Assembly: GCA_958295495.1 (NCBI GenBank) | Contig: OY282352.1 | Location: forward strand, 2,356,001 to 2,420,000 | From: an uncultured Latescibacterota bacterium | GTDB taxonomy: Bacteria; Latescibacterota; UBA2968; UBA8231 | Reading direction: 5' to 3' | DNA length: 64,000 nucleotides | Shown: positions 52,618 to 61,015 of the stretch, in pieces | Position numbering within the stretch: the stretch's first letter is position 1 | How the letters are laid out: each line of letters starts with the position of its first letter | Translations under genes and position numbers: made by a program | The notes under the pieces: generated by a model | The model's input: the letters and a program-made list of their open reading frames with translations, nothing else | What the model was told of the DNA's origin: nothing | Database searches by the model: none

Positions 52618-54375
52618 TTACCGATCCCACGGAAATGCAAATGTCGGCCCGTTGGCATACCTGCTCATGCCGATCTCTAGGGTCTCCCCGGCCCCTGGTG
52701 CTAGCTCCACTGCAAAGGCCGAGTCATCTAGCGCGGTTTCCTTCCCGCCCACGCGCAGGCTCGTAAAGTGGTGCTCGGCATAGGCGCCGCCCTGCACGAT
52801 TACTTCGCGCCCAGCTACCGGATCTGTGTTTACCAAGGTCAGCGTCAGCGAATCAGCCCCTAGCCGCTCCACCAGTGCCCCCACGCCCTCGGGCATCCCC
52901 GCCCGCCCGGCCTGCGGATCGAAGTAGCGCACCCGGCAGTGCAGCGGCGAGCCGTGGCGCGGCGTCAACCCACCCAACATGAGCTGGGCCAGCCCGCCTG
53001 GGATGGCCGGGTTGAATGGGTTGGGATTGTCCGAGAGCCGGGTGTCCGGAGTAGTCGGGTCGCGGCGCACTTTCTCCATCTGCTCGCGCAGGCGAGCAAA
53101 GTCGGCCCGTAGAGCGGCTTCCGGGTAGGTGAGGTCGCGTCCCTCTAGGAAGCCGAACCAGCCGCTGTCTGCGTTTAGCCTGCTCAGATCGGCCCGGTCC
53201 ATCGACCAGTAGTACACCTCTTGCGCTCCCTGAGCGTAGCGGCCCGGCCGAAATTCGTACCAGCCCTCGTCCCCGTACATCTGCGGGTACATCATCTGCC
53301 CGTTGATTTCTTTCCCATTGGCGTTGATTTTGTCGATCATCTGCCGCCATACATCGACGAATTGCTGCTCGCCCGACAGCAACAGCGCGTTGCCAAAACC
53401 CGAAATCCCCAGCCCGTGCGTGTTGCGGCTGGCCAGCTCCCCAGTCTGGGGCACCTCGACCGTAAAGGCCCAGCCGTAACACCCCCCGTACCACTTGCCG
53501 TCGCACTCGCCGCCGATGGTCCCGTCGAGGCCGATGTTAGTGGGAATGATCCCATCGTTGGCGAGAGTGCGTTGCCGCCAGGCTTCCACGTATTCGAGCA
53601 CCCAGTCCTTGTACTGACTTTCGCCCGTCAGCGCGTACGCGTTCAGCCCCAAGGCCGTCGCCACCATGTTCTGGGGATGGTCGCCGACGACGTCGGTGTA
53701 GTCTTTGAAGTGGGCCAGCATCTCCTCGAAGTTGCGCTCCCCGTGCAAGGGAATAAAGCGCTCCTGCACCTCGTCGAGCGGGTCGCCGGCCCAGTCGAGC
53801 GCCGTGGCCTTGCGCAGCAGCGGTCCGCGGCTGCCGTTGAACAGACTCTTGATGATTTTGCATTCGGGGTCGTAGTTGGGTGCCTGTGGGTCGCGGCCCA
53901 TGTAAAATCCGGCGTAGCGCCGCACTCGCTGCTCAAAGGCTTGCTCGCGTGGGTTCATCAATCCGTGCAGGTTGAATGTCGTCAGCCCTTCCCCGTTGTG
54001 GACCCAGTCGAACATCACTGGGAACTCTCGGTAGTACATCCCGTCCCGCGCAAAGGGCACCTCGGTGGTCTTGGCCTCGGTGTATTGCTTGAGATGCCCC
54101 TCCCAAGCCAACTGGCAGATGTCGCGCAGGTGATCCCCGCCTCCCAGCACGTAGAGCACCGGCCAGTGGACTAGGTTCTCGATGGCGTCGTCCGGCCCGT
54201 CGTTGCCACCCCAGCGCGGAATGCACTCCAAGTATCCCCGCTCGTCGAAATACTTGGCGAAAAATTCTGTGCATCCTCTCGTTTGCGCCCGAATCAGCTC
54301 CCATTCGAGCAGCGCCCAAGCGGGCGGGGGCATTGGCCGGTCAATGGCGATGGCGCGGGGATTTAGATAGCTCAT
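52618..54375 (-). CDS. Probable alpha/alpha-barrel enzyme, family not recognised
   Basis: A 585-residue protein without a signal peptide, so probably cytosolic. ATG 54375 follows AAAAAGGAGC; a longer frame reaches 54435. Repeated helix pairs and segments such as WGGNDGPDDAIENLVHWPVL, FDWVHNGEGLTTFNLHGL, VVGDHPQNMVATALGLNAYA and CYGWAFTV suggest an alpha/alpha toroid, as in six-hairpin glycosidases or lyases. The C-terminal ~100 residues (LTLTLVNTDPVAGREVIVQG, FAVELAPGAGETLEIGMSRY) look like a small beta domain often attached to such enzymes. Acidic residues that could be catalytic exist but cannot be assigned. I cannot name a family or substrate. Confidence 0.55.
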   Translation of the reverse strand: MSYLNPRAIAIDRPMPPPAWALLEWELIRAQTRGCTEFFAKYFDERGYLECIPRWGGNDGPDDAIENLVHWPVLYVLGGGDHLRDICQLAWEGHLKQYTEAKTTEVPFARDGMYYREFPVMFDWVHNGEGLTTFNLHGLMNPREQAFEQRVRRYAGFYMGRDPQAPNYDPECKIIKSLFNGSRGPLLRKATALDWAGDPLDEVQERFIPLHGERNFEEMLAHFKDYTDVVGDHPQNMVATALGLNAYALTGESQYKDWVLEYVEAWRQRTLANDGIIPTNIGLDGTIGGECDGKWYGGCYGWAFTVEVPQTGELASRNTHGLGISGFGNALLLSGEQQFVDVWRQMIDKINANGKEINGQMMYPQMYGDEGWYEFRPGRYAQGAQEVYYWSMDRADLSRLNADSGWFGFLEGRDLTYPEAALRADFARLREQMEKVRRDPTTPDTRLSDNPNPFNPAIPGGLAQLMLGGLTPRHGSPLHCRVRYFDPQAGRAGMPEGVGALVERLGADSLTLTLVNTDPVAGREVIVQGGAYAEHHFTSLRVGGKETALDDSAFAVELAPGAGETLEIGMSRYANGPTFAFPWDR

Positions 54376-54418
54376 GGTGTGCTCCTTTTTGCACAGTAAG
54401 CGAAGTGATTGTCGAAAA

Positions 54419-54811
54419 TCAAGTCCAGTTTTCAACTACGAGATCGCGAATTTTTGCACAGCGCTTCAAATTGTTCGTCACCAACGTAAAGTTGTTGGCG
54501 AATGCAGTGGAAACGATCGTGATGTTCGCGTCAGAAAGAATTTCGCCTCTCTCTTTTAGAGCGGAGCGGGTTTGACCAAAGTGGTTAGCAGCTTTGTCAG
54601 CGAAAGGCCGCATGGACAGCTTTTGGGACAATGTTTGAATGTTAGAAAGATTCTGTTGAACATAACTGGAGTTGTAAGCACCAAAGTAAAGTTCCGCCTT
54701 TGAGATAATTGCGTAGTATAGACTGTCTAGGCCGATAGACTGGGCTTTTCGTTCAATCTCCTGGTTTCCGTTAAGCCAGTAAATGAGCGTGTCTGTATCG
54801 AACAAATACAT
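54419..54811 (-). CDS. vapC: VapC-type PIN-domain toxin
   Basis: A 130-residue PIN-domain ribonuclease, usually cutting tRNA or rRNA. The conserved acidic residues are in FDTDTLIYWLNGN (D5), AIISKAELYFGA (E40) and ILSDANITIVSTAFANN (D94), with the final strand LVTNNLKRCAKIRDL. The length is normal. It overlaps the upstream antitoxin stop by one base (TAATG), the usual coupling in vapBC. Because the antitoxin lacks a start codon, toxin expression or activity may be altered. Confidence 0.88.
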   Translation of the reverse strand: MYLFDTDTLIYWLNGNQEIERKAQSIGLDSLYYAIISKAELYFGAYNSSYVQQNLSNIQTLSQKLSMRPFADKAANHFGQTRSALKERGEILSDANITIVSTAFANNFTLVTNNLKRCAKIRDLVVENWT

Positions 54812-55014
54812 TAAAGCGTCGTATCCGTCCCGAGCGTTCTCGACGAAATAACTTCCTCGACAATTTCCTCAGCTCTCCGAGAATCCTTCCAAATACCGCA
54901 CAACCCGGATTCCTGCGTCGTGGTTTCATCAGGGACTCGGATCTCGACCCTAACTCCATCAGGGAGTTGGATATTTTCGTCAATGAGAATTTGATTGTCT
55001 TTGATATAGCAATC
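54811..55014 (-). pseudogene. VapB-like antitoxin with its 5' end lost
   Basis: The frame reads IKDNQILIDENIQLPDGVRV, then EIRVPDETTTQESGLCGIWK and AEEIVEEVISSRTLG, matching the tail of small antitoxins that pair with PIN toxins. The frame is closed upstream by a TAG at 55015-55017, and there is no ATG, GTG or TTG between that stop and the conserved part. The first few codons lie inside a MITE end. About ten usual N-terminal residues (an M-x-x-I-x-A-I-Y-type start) are missing. Only a rare ATT start could rescue it. Confidence 0.6.
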
Positions 55015-55149
55015 CTAGATCATTCAAGCCTGGATGTCACGCCTAAAGGCGCGGTGAAGCCCGCTTTCGCGGGAATGACTTCTTATAGGCAGAAAAGACC
55101 GTGCCGATGAACATGCCATGCTTTCAAGTCATTTAGGACTGCTATATGA
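55002..55149. repeat. 148-bp MITE-like element disrupting the antitoxin start
   Basis: TGATATAGCAATCCTAGAT at the left mirrors TCATATAGCAGTCCTAAAT at the right, read in reverse complement. A weaker match runs on for about 15 bp (ATTCAAGCCTGG against ACTTGAAAGCATGG). The interior contains CCCGCTTTCGCGGGAATGAC, a common bacterial repeat core. No open frame of note lies inside. Its left end joins the antitoxin frame exactly where the missing N-terminus should be. The rest of the gap, 55150-55333, shows nothing I can support. Confidence 0.55.
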
Positions 55150-55333
55150 CCCCAAACAATCATTATGTAATGCTCCTTTTCCTCTGGGGCACAGTGCTGC
55201 GATCTGTCCCGTGTAGCTTGGATGTGGTCTTCCTGAGAAGAGGTCGTTTCCAACTTGCAGCGGATGCTAAGAATCCTGTTTATATAAGAAACCGCCTCAT
55301 CACCAGCAAGGCCAGTCGGACATACCTTACAGA

Positions 55334-56089
55334 ATGATCCAAACCATGACGCAACCGCCGTACCCTCAGCACCTCAACCCCAAGCTGACGTCCGCAATCG
55401 CCGAAGAGGTGGCCTTCTTCCGCAAGTGGGGCTACCTCGTCGTCGAAGACGCCATCACCGAGGCGCAGGTCGCCACCCTGCGCACGGCCCTCGATGCGGT
55501 CTTTGAGCGCGGGAACGGCGAGCAGTTTATCCACCAGCTCCTCGAAGAAGACGAAGCCTTCGCCTTCCTGCTCGACAACCCGCCCGTGCTGGAGAGAATG
55601 CAGGCGATTTTGGGCACCTGCGTCCAGCTCCACAGTGCCACTGCCCGCGTCACCGCGCCGGGGCAGGAGGAGCAAAACTGGCACCGCGACGTGCCCTGGC
55701 CCATCGATCCCGACGGCACGCCCTACGGCGCGTTGCCCGGCCAGATCAACTGCGGCTACTACTTGGACGAATTAGACGAGGACAACGGGGCCATCGTCAT
55801 CGTCCCCGGCAGCCACCGCGCCCTCTTCCGCCCGCCGGCCGGCCATCCGCGCTTCCCCGAAGAGAAGTGGGTCTTCGCCCGCCCGGGTCAGGCGGTGATG
55901 TTCGACGGCTGCCTCTACCACCGCGGCGCGGCCAACCATTCGTCGGTGCGGCGTCGCGTCTGCCTGATGTGCTACCAGACCGCTTGGATGAAATCCCGCG
56001 AGCCCTTCGACGGCCCTTTCGCGCAGCAAGTTCGCGCCACGGGCACTGACCAGCAGAAAATGCTGATGGGTGCCATCGAAAAATGGTAA
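55334..56089 (+). CDS. PhyH-family Fe(II)/2OG oxygenase
   Basis: A 251-residue cytosolic PhyH-type dioxygenase. Iron ligands are H117 and D119 in EEQNWHRDVPW and H196 in DGCLYHRGAANHS. Arginines shortly after (VRRRVCL) suit 2-oxoglutarate binding. NGAIVIVPGSHRAL is the family strand. An alternative ATG 12 bp inside (MTQPPYP) has no better ribosome-binding site. The next PhyH gene starts 14 bp after its stop, so the two form an operon. Substrate unknown. Confidence 0.88.
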   Translation: MIQTMTQPPYPQHLNPKLTSAIAEEVAFFRKWGYLVVEDAITEAQVATLRTALDAVFERGNGEQFIHQLLEEDEAFAFLLDNPPVLERMQAILGTCVQLHSATARVTAPGQEEQNWHRDVPWPIDPDGTPYGALPGQINCGYYLDELDEDNGAIVIVPGSHRALFRPPAGHPRFPEEKWVFARPGQAVMFDGCLYHRGAANHSSVRRRVCLMCYQTAWMKSREPFDGPFAQQVRATGTDQQKMLMGAIEKW

Positions 56090-56103
56090 GGAGGAACCAA
56101 CCC

Positions 56104-56958
56104 ATGTTGACCACCGCACAAGTTGAACACTACCAAACCGAAGGCTACGTCGCTGTCCCCGGCTTCCTCAGTGCCGAGAAGATCGCGGCCTTCCTGCGCG
56201 AAATGGACGCTGTCAGCGCCGGCCATACGCTCGCCGACCACGACGCCACCCGCATGGAGATGGAGCCTAACCAGCCTCCCGACGGTACGCAGGTGCGCCG
56301 CCTGTACGAGCCTTGCAGCCACTACGAGGTTTTCCGGGCGTTCTCCGAATCAGAGCGCCTCCTTGACGCGGTCGAGGGCCTGCTCGGCCCGGATTTGGTC
56401 TTCCACTACAGCAAGATCAACATGAAACCGGCCGGCGTCGGCTCGCCCGTCGAGTGGCACCAAGACCTTTCCTACTACCCGCTGACCCATCGCGGCTCGG
56501 TGAGTATCCTCTTTTATCTCGACGACGCCACCATTGAAAATGGCTGCCTGCAAGTCATCCCCCGCCGCCATCAAAGTGACCTGCTGTCGCACAGCACCGA
56601 CGGCTTTTTTCAGGGCCGAGTTACCGAAGCGGTTGATCAATCGCTGGCTGTGCCGATCCCCGGCGCAGCGGGCACGGTCATCTTCATGCATGCGATGACC
56701 CCTCATGCCTCCATCGCCAATGTCTCCGACAAGCCGCGGCGCACCCTGATCCTCAGCTACCGCGCCGCCGATGCCTTCCCTATCTACACCGGCGAGATGA
56801 CGTACAAGACCGAGGCCAATGCGCGCTTAGTACGCGGCCGGGTCCCGCGCGCAGCGCGCTTTGATGGCCGCTCCTTTCCCATGCCGCTGTACAAGGACGC
56901 CATTTCCTCGCTCTACGACTTGCAGGAGCGCTCGCGCCAAGGGGAGGTGGCCGGTTAG
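56104..56958 (+). CDS. PhyH-family Fe(II)/2OG oxygenase
   Basis: A 284-residue PhyH-type dioxygenase. Ligands are H119 and D121 in SPVEWHQDLSYYP and H201 in FMHAMTPHASIANVS, with PRRTLILSYRAAD carrying the cosubstrate arginine. NGCLQVIPRRHQSDL is the usual strand. ATG 56104 follows a near-perfect AAGGAGG. It is coupled to the PhyH gene before it (14 bp apart) but belongs to a different subgroup, so the two may act on successive steps of one pathway. Substrate unknown. Confidence 0.9.
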   Translation: MLTTAQVEHYQTEGYVAVPGFLSAEKIAAFLREMDAVSAGHTLADHDATRMEMEPNQPPDGTQVRRLYEPCSHYEVFRAFSESERLLDAVEGLLGPDLVFHYSKINMKPAGVGSPVEWHQDLSYYPLTHRGSVSILFYLDDATIENGCLQVIPRRHQSDLLSHSTDGFFQGRVTEAVDQSLAVPIPGAAGTVIFMHAMTPHASIANVSDKPRRTLILSYRAADAFPIYTGEMTYKTEANARLVRGRVPRAARFDGRSFPMPLYKDAISSLYDLQERSRQGEVAG

Positions 56959-57005
56959 AATCCGAACCCCGACGAAAATTAGCCGCAACCAAATAGGAGA
57001 AAACC

Positions 57006-57659
57006 ATGCAGCGTTTTATTTTGCTCATGTGCCTGACGGCTTTTGTGATGATCTCGCCAGCGTTTGCTCAGCATAATGAAGATGTCGTTCACTTAAAAAA
57101 TGGCGGACTCATTCGCGGAACGATCATTGAGCAGATTCTGGGCGAATCGCTGAAGATACAGACGCGAGACGGGAGTGTGTTCGTCTATGCGATGGATGAG
57201 GTTGCCAAGATATCCAAGGAACCTGTGATGAAGATGCAAGGGCATATTGGGGCTAAAAAGAAAAATCCTTGGCTCGCTTTTGGCCTATCGGCTCTAATCA
57301 CTGGAGGCGGACAATTCTACAATGGGCAATACAGCAAGGGGGTGGCTCAATTAGGCGGAGTTATCCTAGGTTTCGGACTTATGCTCAGTGGCATAGAGGA
57401 TGACTATGAGACCATAGGTGGTGATTGGATTGATCCTGATGATGATGATGAGAAAGCTGTCTTTGGGCTTTTGCTTGCGTTCGGCAGGTCTCTATGGTCA
57501 ATGATTGATGCACCAATCTCTGCCAACAGCATCAATCGGCAAAATCAGCAACCTTCGTACGGACATCTGATTGAGCTTGGCGGCAGCCGAGCTACGCTTG
57601 GTGTCGATCCGGTCGTTTCTCACAAAAGTTTGGGGACTAGACTGACGCTCCATTTTTAA
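57006..57659 (+). CDS. Exported small membrane protein, unknown family
   Basis: A 217-residue protein with a signal peptide (MQRFILLMCLTAFVMISPAFA), an Sm-like short beta segment (VVHLKNGGLIRGTIIEQILG, then IQTRDGSVFVYAMDEV), a hydrophobic section (PWLAFGLSALITGGGQFYNG, VAQLGGVILGFGLMLSG) that may be two membrane helices of TM2/DUF5683 type, and an acidic loop (DPDDDDE). Exported proteins of this plan occur in several FCB genomes; role unknown. It lies between PhyH genes but with a lower GC content, so it may be of separate origin. Confidence 0.6.
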   Translation: MQRFILLMCLTAFVMISPAFAQHNEDVVHLKNGGLIRGTIIEQILGESLKIQTRDGSVFVYAMDEVAKISKEPVMKMQGHIGAKKKNPWLAFGLSALITGGGQFYNGQYSKGVAQLGGVILGFGLMLSGIEDDYETIGGDWIDPDDDDEKAVFGLLLAFGRSLWSMIDAPISANSINRQNQQPSYGHLIELGGSRATLGVDPVVSHKSLGTRLTLHF

Positions 57660-57683
57660 TTCGTCAATGAGGAAACAACATCA

Positions 57684-57834
57684 ATGTCCCAACGAGACCC
57701 CAAAGCAAACTTCTACCAACTCATCCGCGACGGCTACTGCTTGATAGGAGACGTCCTCAATCCCGACATGCTCCACCGCCTGCGCCAAGTCATCGCCGAG
57801 CTCCTCGACGCCCAAAGCCAAGAAAACCGCGCCC
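57684..57834 (+). pseudogene. 5' fragment of a PhyH gene (97% copy of 58731-58881)
   Basis: These 151 bp start with ATG TCC CAA CGA GAC and match the first 151 bp of the intact gene at 58731 with four substitutions. Identity stops abruptly after CGCGCCC. No PhyH core follows. It is a fresh partial duplication; the 0.9 kb between the two copies holds a toxin-antitoxin-like pair. Confidence 0.85.
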
Positions 57835-57944
57835 CGTTCCAGAAGCGATTTAGCCCGTAGGGTGCTAATGCGCTCCGAGCGTCGATCTGGATACCCATCT
57901 GAGTGAACGGCATATTTTGGCCAGAAAATGTCTGACCTGATTCT

Positions 57945-58292
57945 ATGTCACCTGAAGATGTTGTCCTGTCAACGGTGCCTTCTATCACCCGGCATACGAT
58001 ACGGTTGACCCATAAGCAATGGGTTCACATCACAGAGTCGCATGATTACATGGCCGGAAATCAGGAGAAGGTGCTCGAAACAGTTGCAGACCCAGATAGC
58101 TTAGTCACTGGAGATTTGGGAGCAACAATTGCATTGCTACATTACGACGCAACCAACATTACTGAGAAGACCTGTATCGCCATATATCGAGATGAAGAAG
58201 ATGGATTTATCATTACGGCATTTTTAACGTCGAGGCCAGATAAAATTACTCGCAGGAGAAATGCGATATGGACACGTCCACCATTGACCTGA
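57945..58292 (+). CDS. Toxin-like protein of a DUF2283-linked pair
   Basis: A 115-residue cytosolic protein. The pattern HTIRLTHKQWVHITESHDYM, then VLETVADPDSLVTGDLGATI, KTCIAIYRDEEDGFIITAFL and RRRNAIW fits a small family commonly next to DUF2283 proteins, in toxin-antitoxin-like pairs (related to DUF4258/PBECR-type domains). The catalytic role is not proven. It overlaps the DUF2283 gene by 25 bp, so they are cotranslated. The start has no clear ribosome-binding site. Confidence 0.6.
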   Translation: MSPEDVVLSTVPSITRHTIRLTHKQWVHITESHDYMAGNQEKVLETVADPDSLVTGDLGATIALLHYDATNITEKTCIAIYRDEEDGFIITAFLTSRPDKITRRRNAIWTRPPLT

Positions 58293-58510
58293 CATTTGTT
58301 CCCGAACTGTTGCGCCTGCCCTATTCACAAGTTTGGAGCGACTATGACGAAGGGGCTGATGTGTTATATCTCAGCTTTGAAAAACCTCAATGTGCCAATG
58401 ACAGCGTGATGGAAGAGGACGGGAATATCTACCACTATCGCGACAGCCGTCTCGTTGGCATTACGCTCCCCAATGCTCGAATTCGCTTTCAACAGAGCCC
58501 CTCAAAATAG
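58268..58510 (+). CDS. DUF2283-family protein
   Basis: An 80-residue protein with VWSDYDEGADVLYLSFEKPQ and a downstream RDSRLVGITLPNAR, both hallmarks of DUF2283. These small proteins usually accompany DUF4258-like or other small genes in toxin-antitoxin-like pairs and are the likely antitoxin here. ATG follows AGGAG. It overlaps its partner by 25 bp. The 220 bp to the next gene hold no further supported feature. Confidence 0.75.
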   Translation: MDTSTIDLTFVPELLRLPYSQVWSDYDEGADVLYLSFEKPQCANDSVMEEDGNIYHYRDSRLVGITLPNARIRFQQSPSK

Positions 58511-58730
58511 GAGCAGCCATAAGGCGCAATGTGCCAACAATTGGCACCGTTAGAAGAGACACAGCAACGCCTCCACCCTTTGCGCTACGGACGGCCAACA
58601 AACGCCAGCGCGTTTGCACCGCCTTCGACTAAACCCTGTCGCCAAGAGCGGTGCCGGCACAGCAAGATTCTGGACAATGCCGGACCGATCCCTTACGTTG
58701 CCTAACACCGACGCGACAGGAACGCCGCCG

Positions 58731-59573
58731 ATGTCCCAACGAGACCCCAAAGCAAACTTCGACCAACTCATCCGCGACGGCTACTGCTTGATAGGAGACG
58801 TCCTCGATCCCGACATGCTCCACCGCCTGCGCCAAGTCACCGCCGAGCTCCTCGACGCTCAAAGCCAAGAAAACCGCGCCCAACAACGCTCCACCGGCAG
58901 CATGATAGATGTCGGTGCTCACCCCATCTTCGCCGAACTCGTCGCCTACCCGCCCGCCCGCGCCGCGCTCGAAACCTTGGGCTTTCTGCGCCCCCGGTGG
59001 ATGTCCGGCTATGTCATCAGCAAACCGCCCAACAGCCCGGCGCTGTTCTGGCATCAGGACTGGTGGGGCTGGGACGATCCTTCGAGTTATACACCCCTGC
59101 CCCAGCAGCTTTTTCTAATGTACTACCTCGTCGATACCACGCCTCACAACGGCTGCCTGCGCTTGTTGCGCGGCTCGCATCTGAAACGCCACCGCATGCA
59201 CGACGAGGTGCCCAACGCGCACACCGACGAACTCCGCCGCGTGGCCGACCCCGACCATCCAGCCTATCGGTCGATCCCCGAAGAGGTGGATGTACCCGTG
59301 GAGGCGGGCGACGTGGTCATCGGCGACTCGCGGCTGTTGCACTCGGCCCATGCCAACAAATCGGCCCAGCGCCGCACCGTCATTACCCTGTGGTATTTCC
59401 CGTATTTCGACCTGCTCTCCGACGGCCTCCGCGCCGCCATCGCCCGCCCCCGCGAATGGGTCGGCTGGGACGACGAAGCCAGAGCACGGGTTGCCGATCT
59501 TTTGCCCGCCTATGAGGGGACCGTCGCACCCGTGCCTTGGAACCGGATGCCGGGCGAGGCTTTCATCCACTAA
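58731..59573 (+). CDS. PhyH-family Fe(II)/2OG oxygenase
   Basis: A 280-residue PhyH-type dioxygenase. Ligands are H108 and D110 in ALFWHQDWWGW, and H204 or H207 in DSRLLHSAHANKS. GCLRLLRGSHLKRH is the family strand. ATG 58731 is used because the partial duplicate at 57684 starts at the same codon; frames extending upstream to 58614 are not supported. A HEAT-fused PhyH gene follows 15 bp later. Substrate unknown. Confidence 0.9.
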   Translation: MSQRDPKANFDQLIRDGYCLIGDVLDPDMLHRLRQVTAELLDAQSQENRAQQRSTGSMIDVGAHPIFAELVAYPPARAALETLGFLRPRWMSGYVISKPPNSPALFWHQDWWGWDDPSSYTPLPQQLFLMYYLVDTTPHNGCLRLLRGSHLKRHRMHDEVPNAHTDELRRVADPDHPAYRSIPEEVDVPVEAGDVVIGDSRLLHSAHANKSAQRRTVITLWYFPYFDLLSDGLRAAIARPREWVGWDDEARARVADLLPAYEGTVAPVPWNRMPGEAFIH

Positions 59574-59588
59574 ACGAGGAGCTTTGCT

Positions 59589-60947
59589 ATGTGTGCCGAC
59601 TCGATCTTGTTGAACGATAGCCGCATGCGGTCTTTCATCGCCGATGGCTATACAGTGGTCAAAACGGATTTGCCCGCGGATTTTCACCAGTCCATCTATC
59701 GGCAAATAGAGGAGCTCTTGGCGGCCGAGGGCAATCCGGGCAATAACCTATTGCCCCGCATCCCCGACTTGCAGCAGGTGTTTGACCAACCCCAAGTGGC
59801 GGGTGCCCTGACCAGTATCTTGGGGCCGGGGTACTATTTGCATCCGCACCGGTTCTGCCATTTCAACAAGCCGGGTTCGGAAGGGCAAAGGCTGCACAAG
59901 GATAGCTGGAGCCGGCGGCACCACCGGCCGCGCTGGGCCATGGCCTTTTACTATCCGCAGGACACGCCGGCCGCGCGCGGCCCCACCGGCGTTGTCCCCG
60001 GCAGCCACTACCACAATCGCCTCGACCAAGGGGCCGAGGAGCGAGAAGTCGCGCTTACGGGGGAGGCCGGGACGGTCGCCATTGTCCACTACGACTTGTG
60101 GCACCGGGCCACCCCCAATAGCACCGAGCAAGATCGCTATATGGTCAAGTTCCTCTTTGTCCGCCTCGAAGAGCCGGACGGGCTTGGTTGGGACGCGACC
60201 GGGGAGCCTTGGGCCGGGAACGGACATGCCGAGGCCCCCATCTGGCACAGTATGTGGGAATGGTACGGCGGCCAGTCCGAGGCCCTTGCTGCCGATAGCG
60301 GCGAGTGGTCGGTGCTACTGCAAGCGCTAATGGGCGATTCCGAGGCGGCAAGTCAAGCGGCGGCCTATGCCCTTGGTCGCGCTGGGGAGCCAGCCGTGGG
60401 GTCGCTCATCGACTGTTTGCGCGAGGGGCCGGAACATGTGCGGCGCAATGCCGGCTACGGTTTGGCCGCGGCCGGACCGGCCGCCGTCGAGGCTTTGGTG
60501 CAAGCCTGCGCTGACGACGATCCGGCCGTGCGATTAGCCGCGGTCGATAGTTTGGGCGATATGGGTCGGGCGAGTGCCCCGGCGGTGCCGGCGTTGCAGC
60601 GGGCGCTGGGCGATGCGTCGGACCAAGTGCGGGGCCACGCGGCGGAAGCCTTGGGTGCTATGGGCGCATTGCCGCCAGCGGTGCTGGAGGAACTGGCTGG
60701 GGTTTTGGGCGACGACGACGAATGGGTGCGACGCAATGCTGCCTTGGGCTTGGCGCGGCTTGGCCCGGCTGCCGCGGCTGTGCAGCCAGCCGTGGTGGCA
60801 GCCCTAGACGACCCCAACCGCTACGTCAGTGCCAAAGCAGCCAAGACCTTGGAGCGCATTGGTACGCCAGAGGCGACGGAGATCTTGTTCGACTATTTGT
60901 TCGCCGCCCGCTGGTGCCCCATTACCACTAAACATAGGCCGTACTAA
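59589..60947 (+). CDS. PhyH oxygenase fused to HEAT repeats
   Basis: A 452-residue protein. Residues 1-220 form a PhyH-type oxygenase with H103 and D105 in GQRLHKDSWSRR and H172 in DLWHRATPN. Residues about 240-440 form five or six HEAT repeats, for example GEPAVGSLIDCLREG, NAGYGLAAAGPAAVEALVQA and AALGLARLGPAAAAVQPAVV, a helical protein-binding solenoid. HEAT-PhyH fusions are uncommon; the solenoid may bring a protein substrate or partner to the enzyme. The start follows GAGGAGC. It lies 15 bp after another PhyH gene, so coupling is likely. Confidence 0.88.
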   Translation: MCADSILLNDSRMRSFIADGYTVVKTDLPADFHQSIYRQIEELLAAEGNPGNNLLPRIPDLQQVFDQPQVAGALTSILGPGYYLHPHRFCHFNKPGSEGQRLHKDSWSRRHHRPRWAMAFYYPQDTPAARGPTGVVPGSHYHNRLDQGAEEREVALTGEAGTVAIVHYDLWHRATPNSTEQDRYMVKFLFVRLEEPDGLGWDATGEPWAGNGHAEAPIWHSMWEWYGGQSEALAADSGEWSVLLQALMGDSEAASQAAAYALGRAGEPAVGSLIDCLREGPEHVRRNAGYGLAAAGPAAVEALVQACADDDPAVRLAAVDSLGDMGRASAPAVPALQRALGDASDQVRGHAAEALGAMGALPPAVLEELAGVLGDDDEWVRRNAALGLARLGPAAAAVQPAVVAALDDPNRYVSAKAAKTLERIGTPEATEILFDYLFAARWCPITTKHRPY

Positions 60948-61015
60948 CAGAAATAGATCGCCGCCAGCGGTCTAGACAGAGCCGATTTGCTCTCAATCAA
61001 CCTTTCGCGAAGCGT

